Positions 1-8,663 of a stretch of 64,000 bases of DNA are shown here, piece by piece. The notes beneath the pieces are model-generated. The model ran no database searches and was not told the DNA's origin. It worked only from the letters and a program-made list of their open reading frames with translations. Both the position numbers and the translations under genes were made by a program. The stretch lies in contig NZ_CP195100.1 of assembly GCF_051175315.1 (NCBI RefSeq), forward strand, positions 3,844,001 through 3,908,000. The letters run 5' to 3'. How positions within the stretch are numbered: the stretch's first letter is position 1; every line of letters begins with the position of its first letter. Source of the DNA: Tundrisphaera sp051175315. GTDB taxonomy: Bacteria; Planctomycetota; Planctomycetia; Isosphaerales; Isosphaeraceae.

Positions 1-1
1 C

Positions 2-487
2 GCCCTCGGCGACGATCGTCGCACGTCGCGGTTCGCCGCACCCCTGGCCGAGCGCGACCCGTCGGCCCTGGCCCGGCTCGACATCCCCGCCCTGTTCGCC
101 ACCCTGGTCCGCGCGCACCTCGCCGACGAAGACCCCGATGGGGCGCTGGCCCGGCTCGACCGCGCCGACGTCATCGACCGGGAGTTGCACCAGGGGCGGG
201 ATCGCCGGACGTTCGCGACGTGGCGGGCCGAAGTTCTCGCGCGGGTCGGCCGCCCCGAAGCGGCCTTGCAGGCCTATAATCGGATGTTCGAGCTGGCCCC
301 GGAGTCGGAGGCGGCGCTCGCGGCGTTCGACGCGGCCGAGACCATGCTGGACAACGGCCACGACGCCGAGGCCGGCCGGCTCGCCCGCCGGGCCCGCCGC
401 CTCGCACGACGGGCGGGCGATGTCGCCCTGGCCGAGCGGGCCGAACTCCTGATCCCGGCCGGGGAAGAGGACCTGATCGATGAGTGA
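2..487 (+). CDS. TPR-like protein, C-terminal part (partial)
   Basis: The reading frame is open from the left window edge, so only the last 161 residues are present. They are alpha-helical and rich in Ala, Arg and Glu. The segment around 'RPEAALQAYNRMFELAPES' looks like one tetratricopeptide unit, and further A/E/R-rich helices follow. No catalytic motif is visible. Its stop codon lies 5 bp inside hisI (8-bp overlap), so the two are probably translationally coupled. A scaffold role is inferred only from the helical repeats; the family cannot be named from this fragment. Confidence 0.6.
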   Translation, partial: ALGDDRRTSRFAAPLAERDPSALARLDIPALFATLVRAHLADEDPDGALARLDRADVIDRELHQGRDRRTFATWRAEVLARVGRPEAALQAYNRMFELAPESEAALAAFDAAETMLDNGHDAEAGRLARRARRLARRAGDVALAERAELLIPAGEEDLIDE

Positions 488-893
488 GCCCGACGCCGAC
501 CTGGCCTTTCTCGGATCCCTGAAGTGGACCACCGACGGCCTGATCGCCGCGATCGTCCAGGACGCTGAGACCGCGCAGGTTCTGATGATGGCCTGGATGG
601 ACGAGCGGGCGGTCCGCGACACCCTGCGGACCGGCCAGACCCACTTCTATTCCCGGTCGCGTCGATCGGCGTGGCACAAGGGGGGGACCTCGGGCCACGT
701 CCAGCACGTCGAATCGATCCTGGTCGACTGCGACGCCGACGCCCTCCTGATCCGGGCCCGGCAGGTCGGCGGGGCGTGCCACGAAGGGTTCCGGTCCTGC
801 TTCGCCCGCCAGGTCGACGCCGACGGGACCCTGCGACTGGTCGCCTCACCCGTTTTCGAAGCCGAGAAAGTTTACGGCCCAGCCGCCTCCTGA
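480..893 (+). CDS. hisI: Phosphoribosyl-AMP cyclohydrolase (HisI)
   Basis: Cytoplasmic enzyme of histidine biosynthesis that opens the purine ring of phosphoribosyl-AMP. The 137-residue length fits the stand-alone form without a fused HisE pyrophosphohydrolase. Characteristic segments are 'MAWMDE' near residue 37, 'THFYSRSRRSAWHKG' near 54, the Mg-binding 'DCDADALL' at 83-90, and the zinc-binding Cys pair in 'GGACHEGFRSCF' (C100 and C107). The ATG overlaps the end of the upstream TPR-like frame by 8 bp. No other his gene is in the window, so the pathway is dispersed here. Confidence 0.95.
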   Translation: MSEPDADLAFLGSLKWTTDGLIAAIVQDAETAQVLMMAWMDERAVRDTLRTGQTHFYSRSRRSAWHKGGTSGHVQHVESILVDCDADALLIRARQVGGACHEGFRSCFARQVDADGTLRLVASPVFEAEKVYGPAAS

Positions 894-943
894 TCCGGGG
901 CGGTCGCCTCCTCTCCGCCTGCTTCCCTGGGGATGCCTTCGCG

Positions 944-2029
944 ATGAGCAAAGCTCTGAATTTCAACGCCGGTCCCGCCGCCCTCCCGCCCGCCGTCCTG
1001 GAGCAGGTCCAGTCCGAACTGCTGGACTACCAGGGGCGCGGGATGTCGATCATGGAGATGAGCCATCGCTCCAAGGAATACGAGGCCGTCAACAACCACG
1101 CCGAGGCGACCTTCAAGTCGCTGCTCGGGCTGGGCGACGGCTATCGCGTCCTGTTCATGCAGGGCGGCGCCTCCGGCCAGTTCTCCACGGTGCCGATGAA
1201 CTTCCTCCCCAAGGGGGGATCGGCCGACTATGTCGTGACCGGCACCTGGGGCGAGAAGGCCGTCGAGGAAGTGGCCCTGTTCGGCACCGGCAAGGTCATC
1301 GCCTCCACCAAGGAGGGCGGGTACAAGCGGGTCCCGAAGCCGTCCGAGGTCCAGGTCTCGCCGGACGCGGCCTACGTCCACGTGACCTCGAATGAGACGA
1401 TCCAGGGGGTCCAGTTCCGCGACTTCCCCGAGGTGGGCGAAACCCCGCTGATCGCCGACATGAGCAGCGACATCCTGTCGCGGCCGTTCGACGCCGGCAA
1501 GTTCTCGCTGATCTATGCCGGCGCCCAGAAGAACCTCGGCCCGGCGGGGGTCACGGTCGTCCTGATCCGCGAATCGATGCTGGAGAAGGCGAGCAAGGGC
1601 GTGCCGACTATGCTCCGGTACGCCACCCACGCCAAGAACAACTCGCTGTACAACACCCCGCCGACCTTCGGCGTCTACATGCTCGACCTCGTCCTCCGCT
1701 GGATCGATAGCATCGGCGGCCTGGGCGCGATGGCCGAGCGGAATCGCAAGAAGGCGGAGATCCTCTACGGCCAGATCGACGGCTCCGCCGGGTTCTACCG
1801 CGGCCACGCCGACGCCGACTCGCGGTCCGAGATGAACGTCACCTTCCGCCTGCCGTCCGAGGCCCTGGAAAAGCAGTTCGTGGCCGAGGCCCAGGCCGCC
1901 GGCATGGTCGGGCTGGCCGGGCACCGCTCCGTGGGCGGCATCCGGGCATCGACCTACAATGCCATCGGGGTCGAGACCTGCCAGGCGTTGGCCTCGTTCA
2001 TGGCCGACTTCGCCAGGAAGAACGCCTGA
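944..2029 (+). CDS. serC: Phosphoserine aminotransferase (SerC)
   Basis: PLP-dependent class V aminotransferase that converts 3-phosphohydroxypyruvate to phosphoserine and also acts in pyridoxal-phosphate synthesis. The ATG at 944 gives 361 residues, the usual family length, and begins with the typical 'LNFNAGPAALP'. The frame stays open upstream of this ATG, but that part does not resemble SerC. The Schiff-base lysine is K196 in 'IYAGAQKNLGPAG'. 'FMQGGASGQF' and 'GHRSVGGIRAS' bind phosphate and substrate in this family. It is first of three same-strand genes (serC, aminotransferase, serA); pdxA further along the window would share its B6 role. Confidence 0.96.
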   Translation: MSKALNFNAGPAALPPAVLEQVQSELLDYQGRGMSIMEMSHRSKEYEAVNNHAEATFKSLLGLGDGYRVLFMQGGASGQFSTVPMNFLPKGGSADYVVTGTWGEKAVEEVALFGTGKVIASTKEGGYKRVPKPSEVQVSPDAAYVHVTSNETIQGVQFRDFPEVGETPLIADMSSDILSRPFDAGKFSLIYAGAQKNLGPAGVTVVLIRESMLEKASKGVPTMLRYATHAKNNSLYNTPPTFGVYMLDLVLRWIDSIGGLGAMAERNRKKAEILYGQIDGSAGFYRGHADADSRSEMNVTFRLPSEALEKQFVAEAQAAGMVGLAGHRSVGGIRASTYNAIGVETCQALASFMADFARKNA

Positions 2030-2061
2030 CACCGGACCTCCCCCGACGATCGGACCCACCG

Positions 2062-3225
2062 ATGAAGAAGCCGCGATTGATGACACCGGGGCCCGCCCCG
2101 GTCCCCGACGATGTCTTGCTGGCGATGGCCCGGCCGGTGATCCACCACCGGTCGGACGAGGCCAAGCAGGTCGTCGTCGAGGTCGCGGCCGGGCTGAAGC
2201 GCGTCTTCCAAACCAACCACGACGTCCTGATCCTCTCGTCATCGGGGACGGGTTCGATGGAGGCGGCGGTGGTCAACACCGTCCCGCGCGGGGCCAAGGC
2301 GATCGTCCTGGATGCCGGATGGTTCGCCTCACGGTGGGGGACGATCTCCCGGACCTTCGGCGTGGAGGTGGTCACCATCGCCACCGAGTGGGGCAGGGCG
2401 GTCGACCCGGACGCCGTCGCCCGGGCCTTGCAGGAACACCCCGACGCCCGGGCCGTGTTCGGCACCCTGAGCGAGACGTCCACCGGCACCGGGCACCCGG
2501 TCGAGGCGATCGGGCGGGTCGTGGCCGAGACGCCCGCCCTGTTCGTGGTCGACGGGATCTCGGGCGTGGGGGCGATGGAATGCCGCACCGACGCCTGGGA
2601 GATCGACGTCCTGTGCGTCGGCTCGCAGAAGGCGCTGATGCTCCCCCCAGGGCTGGCCTTCGTGGCCGTGAGCCCCAAGGCCTGGGCCCAGATCGATTCG
2701 TTCGACTCGCCCAGCTACTACTTCAACCTCAAGGCCGCCCGCAAGTCGATGGCCGACTTCGACACGCCCTACACCCCGGCCCACACCCTGATCGCCGCGC
2801 TGCGGGTCGCGCTCGGGCGGATCGAGGCCGAGGGGCTGGAGAATGTCTGGGCCCGGCACCGGACCATGGGCGCGGCCTGCCGCGCGGGGATCGAGGCCCT
2901 GGGCCTCGAATTGTTCAGCGAGCGGCCCGCCGAGGGGATGACGGTCTTCCGCGTCCCCGACGGGCTGAAGGACACCGCCATCCGCAAAGCCCTGGCCGAG
3001 CGGTTCGGGATCACCGTGGTCGGCGGCCAGAGCAAGCTCAAGGGGCAGATCCTCCGGATCGGCCACATGGGCTACATGGACGAACTCGACGTCGTCGCCG
3101 GGCTCGCCGCGCTGGAGATGGTCCTGTTCGACCTCGGGCTCGACGTCGAGCCGGGCCGGGCGGTCTCGGCCGCGCAGCGCGTTTTGATCGGCCCGCGAGC
3201 GACGAGCCCGGCCCTCCCCGTTTGA
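2062..3225 (+). CDS. Class V aminotransferase, alanine-glyoxylate / serine-pyruvate type
   Basis: A 387-residue PLP enzyme of the alanine:glyoxylate / serine:pyruvate aminotransferase family. It opens with 'LMTPGPAPVPDDVLLAM', has the glycine-rich cofactor loop 'SSSGTGSMEAAV' (60-70) and the aspartate in 'VVDGISGVGA', and carries the Schiff-base lysine K190 in 'GSQKALMLPPG'. 'LRIGHMGYM' near the C terminus is the usual arginine motif binding the substrate carboxylate. It lies 32 bp after serC and 40 bp before serA, suggesting one serine/glycine/glyoxylate transcript. Whether it uses alanine, serine or phosphoserine as donor cannot be read from sequence. Confidence 0.88.
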   Translation: MKKPRLMTPGPAPVPDDVLLAMARPVIHHRSDEAKQVVVEVAAGLKRVFQTNHDVLILSSSGTGSMEAAVVNTVPRGAKAIVLDAGWFASRWGTISRTFGVEVVTIATEWGRAVDPDAVARALQEHPDARAVFGTLSETSTGTGHPVEAIGRVVAETPALFVVDGISGVGAMECRTDAWEIDVLCVGSQKALMLPPGLAFVAVSPKAWAQIDSFDSPSYYFNLKAARKSMADFDTPYTPAHTLIAALRVALGRIEAEGLENVWARHRTMGAACRAGIEALGLELFSERPAEGMTVFRVPDGLKDTAIRKALAERFGITVVGGQSKLKGQILRIGHMGYMDELDVVAGLAALEMVLFDLGLDVEPGRAVSAAQRVLIGPRATSPALPV

Positions 3226-3265
3226 TCGATTTCCGACCTTTTCTCTCCCATGGAGTGATTTCATC

Positions 3266-4900
<1,635 letters not shown>

Positions 4901-4913
4901 AACGAACCCAACG

Positions 4914-4945
4914 GGGGCGAGGGCGGTACCGCCCGCCTTCGCCCC
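4914..4945 (+). terminator. Hairpin after serA
   Basis: A GC-rich inverted repeat begins 13 bp after the serA stop. The left arm (ggggcga-gggcggt) pairs with the right arm (accgcccgccttcgcccc). It is placed as a transcription terminator, but no clear U-tract follows. Confidence 0.55.
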
Positions 4946-5061
4946 GACAATCGGCACCGTTGTTGCGATAGTCCTGGGCAACACCCATGAGACGGTCGCC
5001 GATACGACCGAACGCACCCCGGCACGAGATCGAGTCCCTCGCCGTCCGGAGCGTTCCCGTC

Positions 5062-5544
5062 ATGCCCTCCAATACGACCCGTCCCGCCCATCGCCTCCGC
5101 CCCGATGCCGTCGAGACGCTGGAAGGACGGCAGCTCAATGCCGTCCTCGGGATCTCGGGGACGGCGAGCTTCGGCGATCCTCCCGCCCGGCGCGGCGGTA
5201 TCCAGGCCGTCGTCGTCGAGGGGCGGGTCGAGGTCGACCGGCCGATCGGCACGGTGGCCAACGCCCTGCTGTTCGACGAGTATGCCCCGGGCATGCCGAC
5301 GGTCTTCCCCGTCACGCTCACCCCCGAACCCGACGGTTCGTATTCCTATTCGGTCCCGCTCGGGCTGTCGACCAAGGTCCGCGCCGGCGACCGCGACGGC
5401 CACCAGTACACCGTGGCGATCTCGGTGCAGGACCGGAACGGATCGGCGAGCACCTCGACCACCATCTCCCTGCCCGGAGCACGGCCCGCCGCACCCAAGG
5501 TGTCGGCCCGGTTCATCAAGCCGGCGCGGATGGCCCCTCGGTGA
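5062..5544 (+). CDS. Small exported protein with N-terminal LExRxL-type motif
   Basis: A 160-residue protein with no recognised enzyme domain. I chose ATG 5062 because GGAG lies ten bases upstream; an earlier in-frame ATG at 4987 would add 25 residues. After a short Arg/Pro-rich start comes 'VETLEGRQLNAV', the planctomycete motif seen at the N terminus of three other proteins here. The rest is Val/Ser/Thr-rich with alternating hydrophobic residues, as in a beta-sandwich ('VFPVTLTPEPDGSYSYSVPL'), and ends in a basic Pro/Ala tail. A small exported beta-rich protein is likely; its function is unknown. Confidence 0.6.
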   Translation: MPSNTTRPAHRLRPDAVETLEGRQLNAVLGISGTASFGDPPARRGGIQAVVVEGRVEVDRPIGTVANALLFDEYAPGMPTVFPVTLTPEPDGSYSYSVPLGLSTKVRAGDRDGHQYTVAISVQDRNGSASTSTTISLPGARPAAPKVSARFIKPARMAPR

Positions 5545-5592
5545 GAGGCCGGATCGCCTCTGCCGGTCGAGAGGCCCCCGGCCGCGATGCTC

Positions 5593-7248
5593 CTAGCCTG
5601 TGCCCCCCGCCTGCCACCATCGGATCCGGAAAGCGAGGTAGGTCGTTCCGAAAAGGAGCAGGCAAGCCGGCGGATAGATCGCGAGGAACGCCGCCCAGGT
5701 CGGCACCTCCACGCCGGAGATCTCCAGGGTCCGCCCCTGCATGGAGCCGACCTGGAAACCCGGCGAATTGGCCGGGGTGAAGGCCATCGGGACGCTGAAG
5801 GCCGCCGAATACGGGCTGGAAATCGTCAGGGACTCGATCACGCCGACCGAAAGCTGTTCCTGGAACCCTTCCAGGTACTTTCTCGCCCCGATCGGGCCGG
5901 CGAACAGGATGAGCAGCACCAGGTACGTTGCCACCATCGCCACCGAGGTCCTCCGGGACAGCGCGGAGCAGAGCAGCCCGATCGTGGACGTGGCCAGGCA
6001 GGTGGTCAGGATGATCAGGAGGAAGACGCCCAGGGTCCAGAACCGCCCGCGCAACTCCTCGACCATCACGTATGCGAGCAGGAGTTGCTCGGTGAGCAGG
6101 AACGTCAGGACGGTCGAGACCCGAAGCGCCGCCACCAGCTTGGCGAATACGATGCTCCCGGGCGTGAGCAGCGTGGTGAGCAGCAGGGACAGCGTCTGCC
6201 GTTCCCGCTCCTGGGTGATGCTCCCCGCCGAGAAGACCGGGCCGACCAGGAGGTTGAAGGTCAGGACGTAGGAGACGTAGTAGGCCGCATTCTCGGGCCG
6301 GAGGAACAGAAGGGCGGCCATCAGCGGGATCGACAGGAGCATGCTGACCTGGATCACCACCCGGAGCATCAGCGTGCCCTGGCTGAAGATCTCGCTCCGA
6401 AGTTCCTTGTCGAGCACCGGGTTGGTGCCATCGGGCATCAGGTCGGTGCGTTTGGCCGGGGCGAACAGTTTGTCCGGGAACAGGTCGCGGTCGATCACCA
6501 CGCCGATGGCGTACTTCATCTCCTGCGACTCGTCGATGACCTCCTTACCTTCGCTGCCCACATCGGGCGGCCGGAGCAGGCGGCGGTTGATGAGCGAGAC
6601 CACCACCGCCCAGATCCCCAGGCACCAGGGGGGCATGACCGCGATCGACACGAAGTCGCGGAGCACCACGTCATCGCTCCGCGTCAGGACGATGGCGACC
6701 ACCGCGAGCGGCAGGATCACCAGGTAGCTGACGACCAGGGCCGAGCTGGTCCGGCCGAAGTAGCTGGAACAGGCCAGGCTCAGCAGTCCGAACGTCCCCG
6801 CCGCCAGGATCAGGATCAGGTAGGCCCGGGCGATCTCCGACAGCAGGATCCCGCCCAGCAGGAAGCAGAGGATCATCAGCGGCAGGCTGGAGATGATCAG
6901 GATCACCAGGTAGGTCAGCGAGCTGAGCAGCTTGCCGATCAGGATGTTCACCGGCCTGAGCGGGCTGGCCAGGAGCATCTCGTAGGTCTTCCGTTCCTTC
7001 TCGCCGGCGATGCTCCCCGACGCGAAGCTCGGCGCCACCAGCGCGACCAGGAAGAACTGGCCGAGGAAGAACATGTCGAACAGACGCTGGGCCCGCTCGG
7101 GGCTCACCATCTTCCCCTCCGCCGGCCAGGCGAAGTAGACGACGGCCCCCAGGAAGCTCACGTAGACGAACAGGATCGCGAACGATCGCGACGATCGCAG
7201 GGTCACCAGCAGTTCGCGGATCAGCACCGGGTTGTCGCGGAAGATCAT
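5593..7248 (-). CDS. ABC-2 type permease with two tandem copies of the permease unit
   Basis: A 551-residue membrane protein, last gene of a four-gene minus-strand operon. The sequence is an internal duplication. Each half begins with a 'NPVL..EL' motif (near residues 6 and 260) and a membrane segment. Each then has a charged loop typical of ABC-2 permeases: 'GSIAGEKERKTYEMLLASPL' in the first half and 'GSITQERERQTLSLLLTTLL' in the second. Each ends with a run of hydrophobic helices, about twelve in all. One polypeptide may therefore supply both transmembrane halves for the ATPase at 7737-8663. The ATG overlaps the preceding stop by 4 bp (ATGA). Substrate is unknown. Confidence 0.88.
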   Translation of the reverse strand: MIFRDNPVLIRELLVTLRSSRSFAILFVYVSFLGAVVYFAWPAEGKMVSPERAQRLFDMFFLGQFFLVALVAPSFASGSIAGEKERKTYEMLLASPLRPVNILIGKLLSSLTYLVILIISSLPLMILCFLLGGILLSEIARAYLILILAAGTFGLLSLACSSYFGRTSSALVVSYLVILPLAVVAIVLTRSDDVVLRDFVSIAVMPPWCLGIWAVVVSLINRRLLRPPDVGSEGKEVIDESQEMKYAIGVVIDRDLFPDKLFAPAKRTDLMPDGTNPVLDKELRSEIFSQGTLMLRVVIQVSMLLSIPLMAALLFLRPENAAYYVSYVLTFNLLVGPVFSAGSITQERERQTLSLLLTTLLTPGSIVFAKLVAALRVSTVLTFLLTEQLLLAYVMVEELRGRFWTLGVFLLIILTTCLATSTIGLLCSALSRRTSVAMVATYLVLLILFAGPIGARKYLEGFQEQLSVGVIESLTISSPYSAAFSVPMAFTPANSPGFQVGSMQGRTLEISGVEVPTWAAFLAIYPPACLLLFGTTYLAFRIRWWQAGGTG

Positions 7249-7715
7249 GGGTGGCCCGCGGTGTTGGTGGTTCGAGCCGACACGGCCTGCCGCGACGCCA
7301 GGGCCCGGGCGAACGCGCCCCCGGCCAGGCCCGCGGAGATGGCGAACGACGCATGCACGACCGTCGCGTGCGGGACGAGCCGGTAGGGAGGCCCCGAGGA
7401 AAACCGGCCCATCCACCGCTCCATGAGCGCGAAGCTCGGCACGACCCCCCGGGAGAAGACCAACGAATCGACCGGCTCGACGAAGGTGACGAGGAACAGG
7501 TACGACAGGCCGCAGGCGACATAGGCCCCGGCGATCGCACGGATCCGGCCCCTGCCGGTGGCCGCGGCCAGCATCGCCGCGAGATTCAGGGCGAAGGCGA
7601 GACCCGTCGCGAAGGTGGCCAACCCATCCGGGTGATCGCGCAGCGACGCCACGCCGGCCGCCATGAGGGCGACCAGGCCCATCAGCCCGGCGATCGTGAG
7701 CGGTCGCTCCAGCAT
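7245..7715 (-). CDS. Small multi-span membrane protein of the ABC operon
   Basis: A 156-residue hydrophobic protein with about four predicted membrane helices, including 'LTIAGLMGLVALMAAGVASL', a second near residues 35-50, a third around 'GAYVACGLSYLFLVTFV', and 'ASFAISAGLAGGAFARAL' near the end. No motif or family is recognised. It sits between the ATPase (21 bp upstream) and the duplicated permease, overlapping the latter by 4 bp. Position suggests an accessory subunit of the exporter; that is inference. Confidence 0.7.
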   Translation of the reverse strand: MLERPLTIAGLMGLVALMAAGVASLRDHPDGLATFATGLAFALNLAAMLAAATGRGRIRAIAGAYVACGLSYLFLVTFVEPVDSLVFSRGVVPSFALMERWMGRFSSGPPYRLVPHATVVHASFAISAGLAGGAFARALASRQAVSARTTNTAGHP

Positions 7716-7736
7716 GCGGCGAGCCCCCAGGGTCGG

Positions 7737-8663
7737 CTAGTTGACGATCCCCTTGGTGATCATCATGAAGACCTCTTCCAGGCTCAGGTTCTCCTCGGCG
7801 AACGAGCTGACGACGACGCCCGAGGCGATCAGGCGGCCGAGCAGGCGGGCGAGGTCGTCGTCCTCGCCGTGGAACTCGGCGGTGACCGTGAAATCGAACG
7901 CCTCGACCGCCTTGATCCCGGCGTCGTCGCGGAGGATCGAGGCGGCCCGCCCGGGGTCCGCCAGCACGCCGACGCGGAGCACGCGATGGGAGCGGATCTG
8001 CTTCTGGATGTCCCGGATCGACCCGGCCGCCAGCAACTTGCCACGCTCGATGATCCCGATCGACGTGCAGAAATCGGCCAGCTCCGACAGGATGTGGCTC
8101 GACACCAAAATCGTCTTGCCCATCCCGCGCAGCTCGGTCAGCAGCGCCTTCATCTCCATCCGGGCGCGGGGGTCGAGGCCCGAGGCGGGCTCGTCCAGGA
8201 TCAGCACGGGCGGGTCGTGGACCAGCGTCTTCGCCAGGCACAGGCGCTGCTTCATCCCCTTGGACAGCCCGTTGACGTAGTCGTCGCGCTTGTGGGTCAG
8301 GTCCAGCAGTTCCAGCACCTGGCCGATGATCTGCTTGCGGTGGGCGCGGGGGATCTCGTAGGCGACGGCGAAGAAGTCGAGGAACTCCCAGACCTTCATG
8401 CCGTCGTACACGCCGAAGTCGTCGGGCATGAAGCCGATCACCCGGCGGACGGCCATCGGGTCATCGACCACCGAGTGGCCGCACACCCGCCCCTCGCCCG
8501 AGGTCGGGCGGAGCAGGGTGGCCAGGAACCGGATGGTCGTGCTCTTCCCGGCCCCGTTGGGGCCGATGAAGCCGAAGACCTCCCCTTGCCCGATCGAGAG
8601 GCTGAGGTCGTCGACGGCCACGAAGTCGCCGTATCGCTTGGTGAAATGGTCGACCTCGATCAT
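7737..8663 (-). CDS. ABC transporter ATP-binding protein
   Basis: A 308-residue ATPase of the CcmA/NatA/GldA class that powers ABC-2 exporters. Walker A 'GPNGAGKST' is at 34-42, the signature 'LSKGMKQ' at 133-139 and Walker B 'VLILDEPASGLDP' at 153-165. An H-loop histidine follows in 'LVSSHILSEL'. The last ~90 residues are the C-terminal extension usual in this subgroup. Its start overlaps the stop of the upstream 847-residue protein by 4 bp. With the permease downstream it forms a complete exporter; the cargo is not evident. Confidence 0.93.
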   Translation of the reverse strand: MIEVDHFTKRYGDFVAVDDLSLSIGQGEVFGFIGPNGAGKSTTIRFLATLLRPTSGEGRVCGHSVVDDPMAVRRVIGFMPDDFGVYDGMKVWEFLDFFAVAYEIPRAHRKQIIGQVLELLDLTHKRDDYVNGLSKGMKQRLCLAKTLVHDPPVLILDEPASGLDPRARMEMKALLTELRGMGKTILVSSHILSELADFCTSIGIIERGKLLAAGSIRDIQKQIRSHRVLRVGVLADPGRAASILRDDAGIKAVEAFDFTVTAEFHGEDDDLARLLGRLIASGVVVSSFAEENLSLEEVFMMITKGIVN

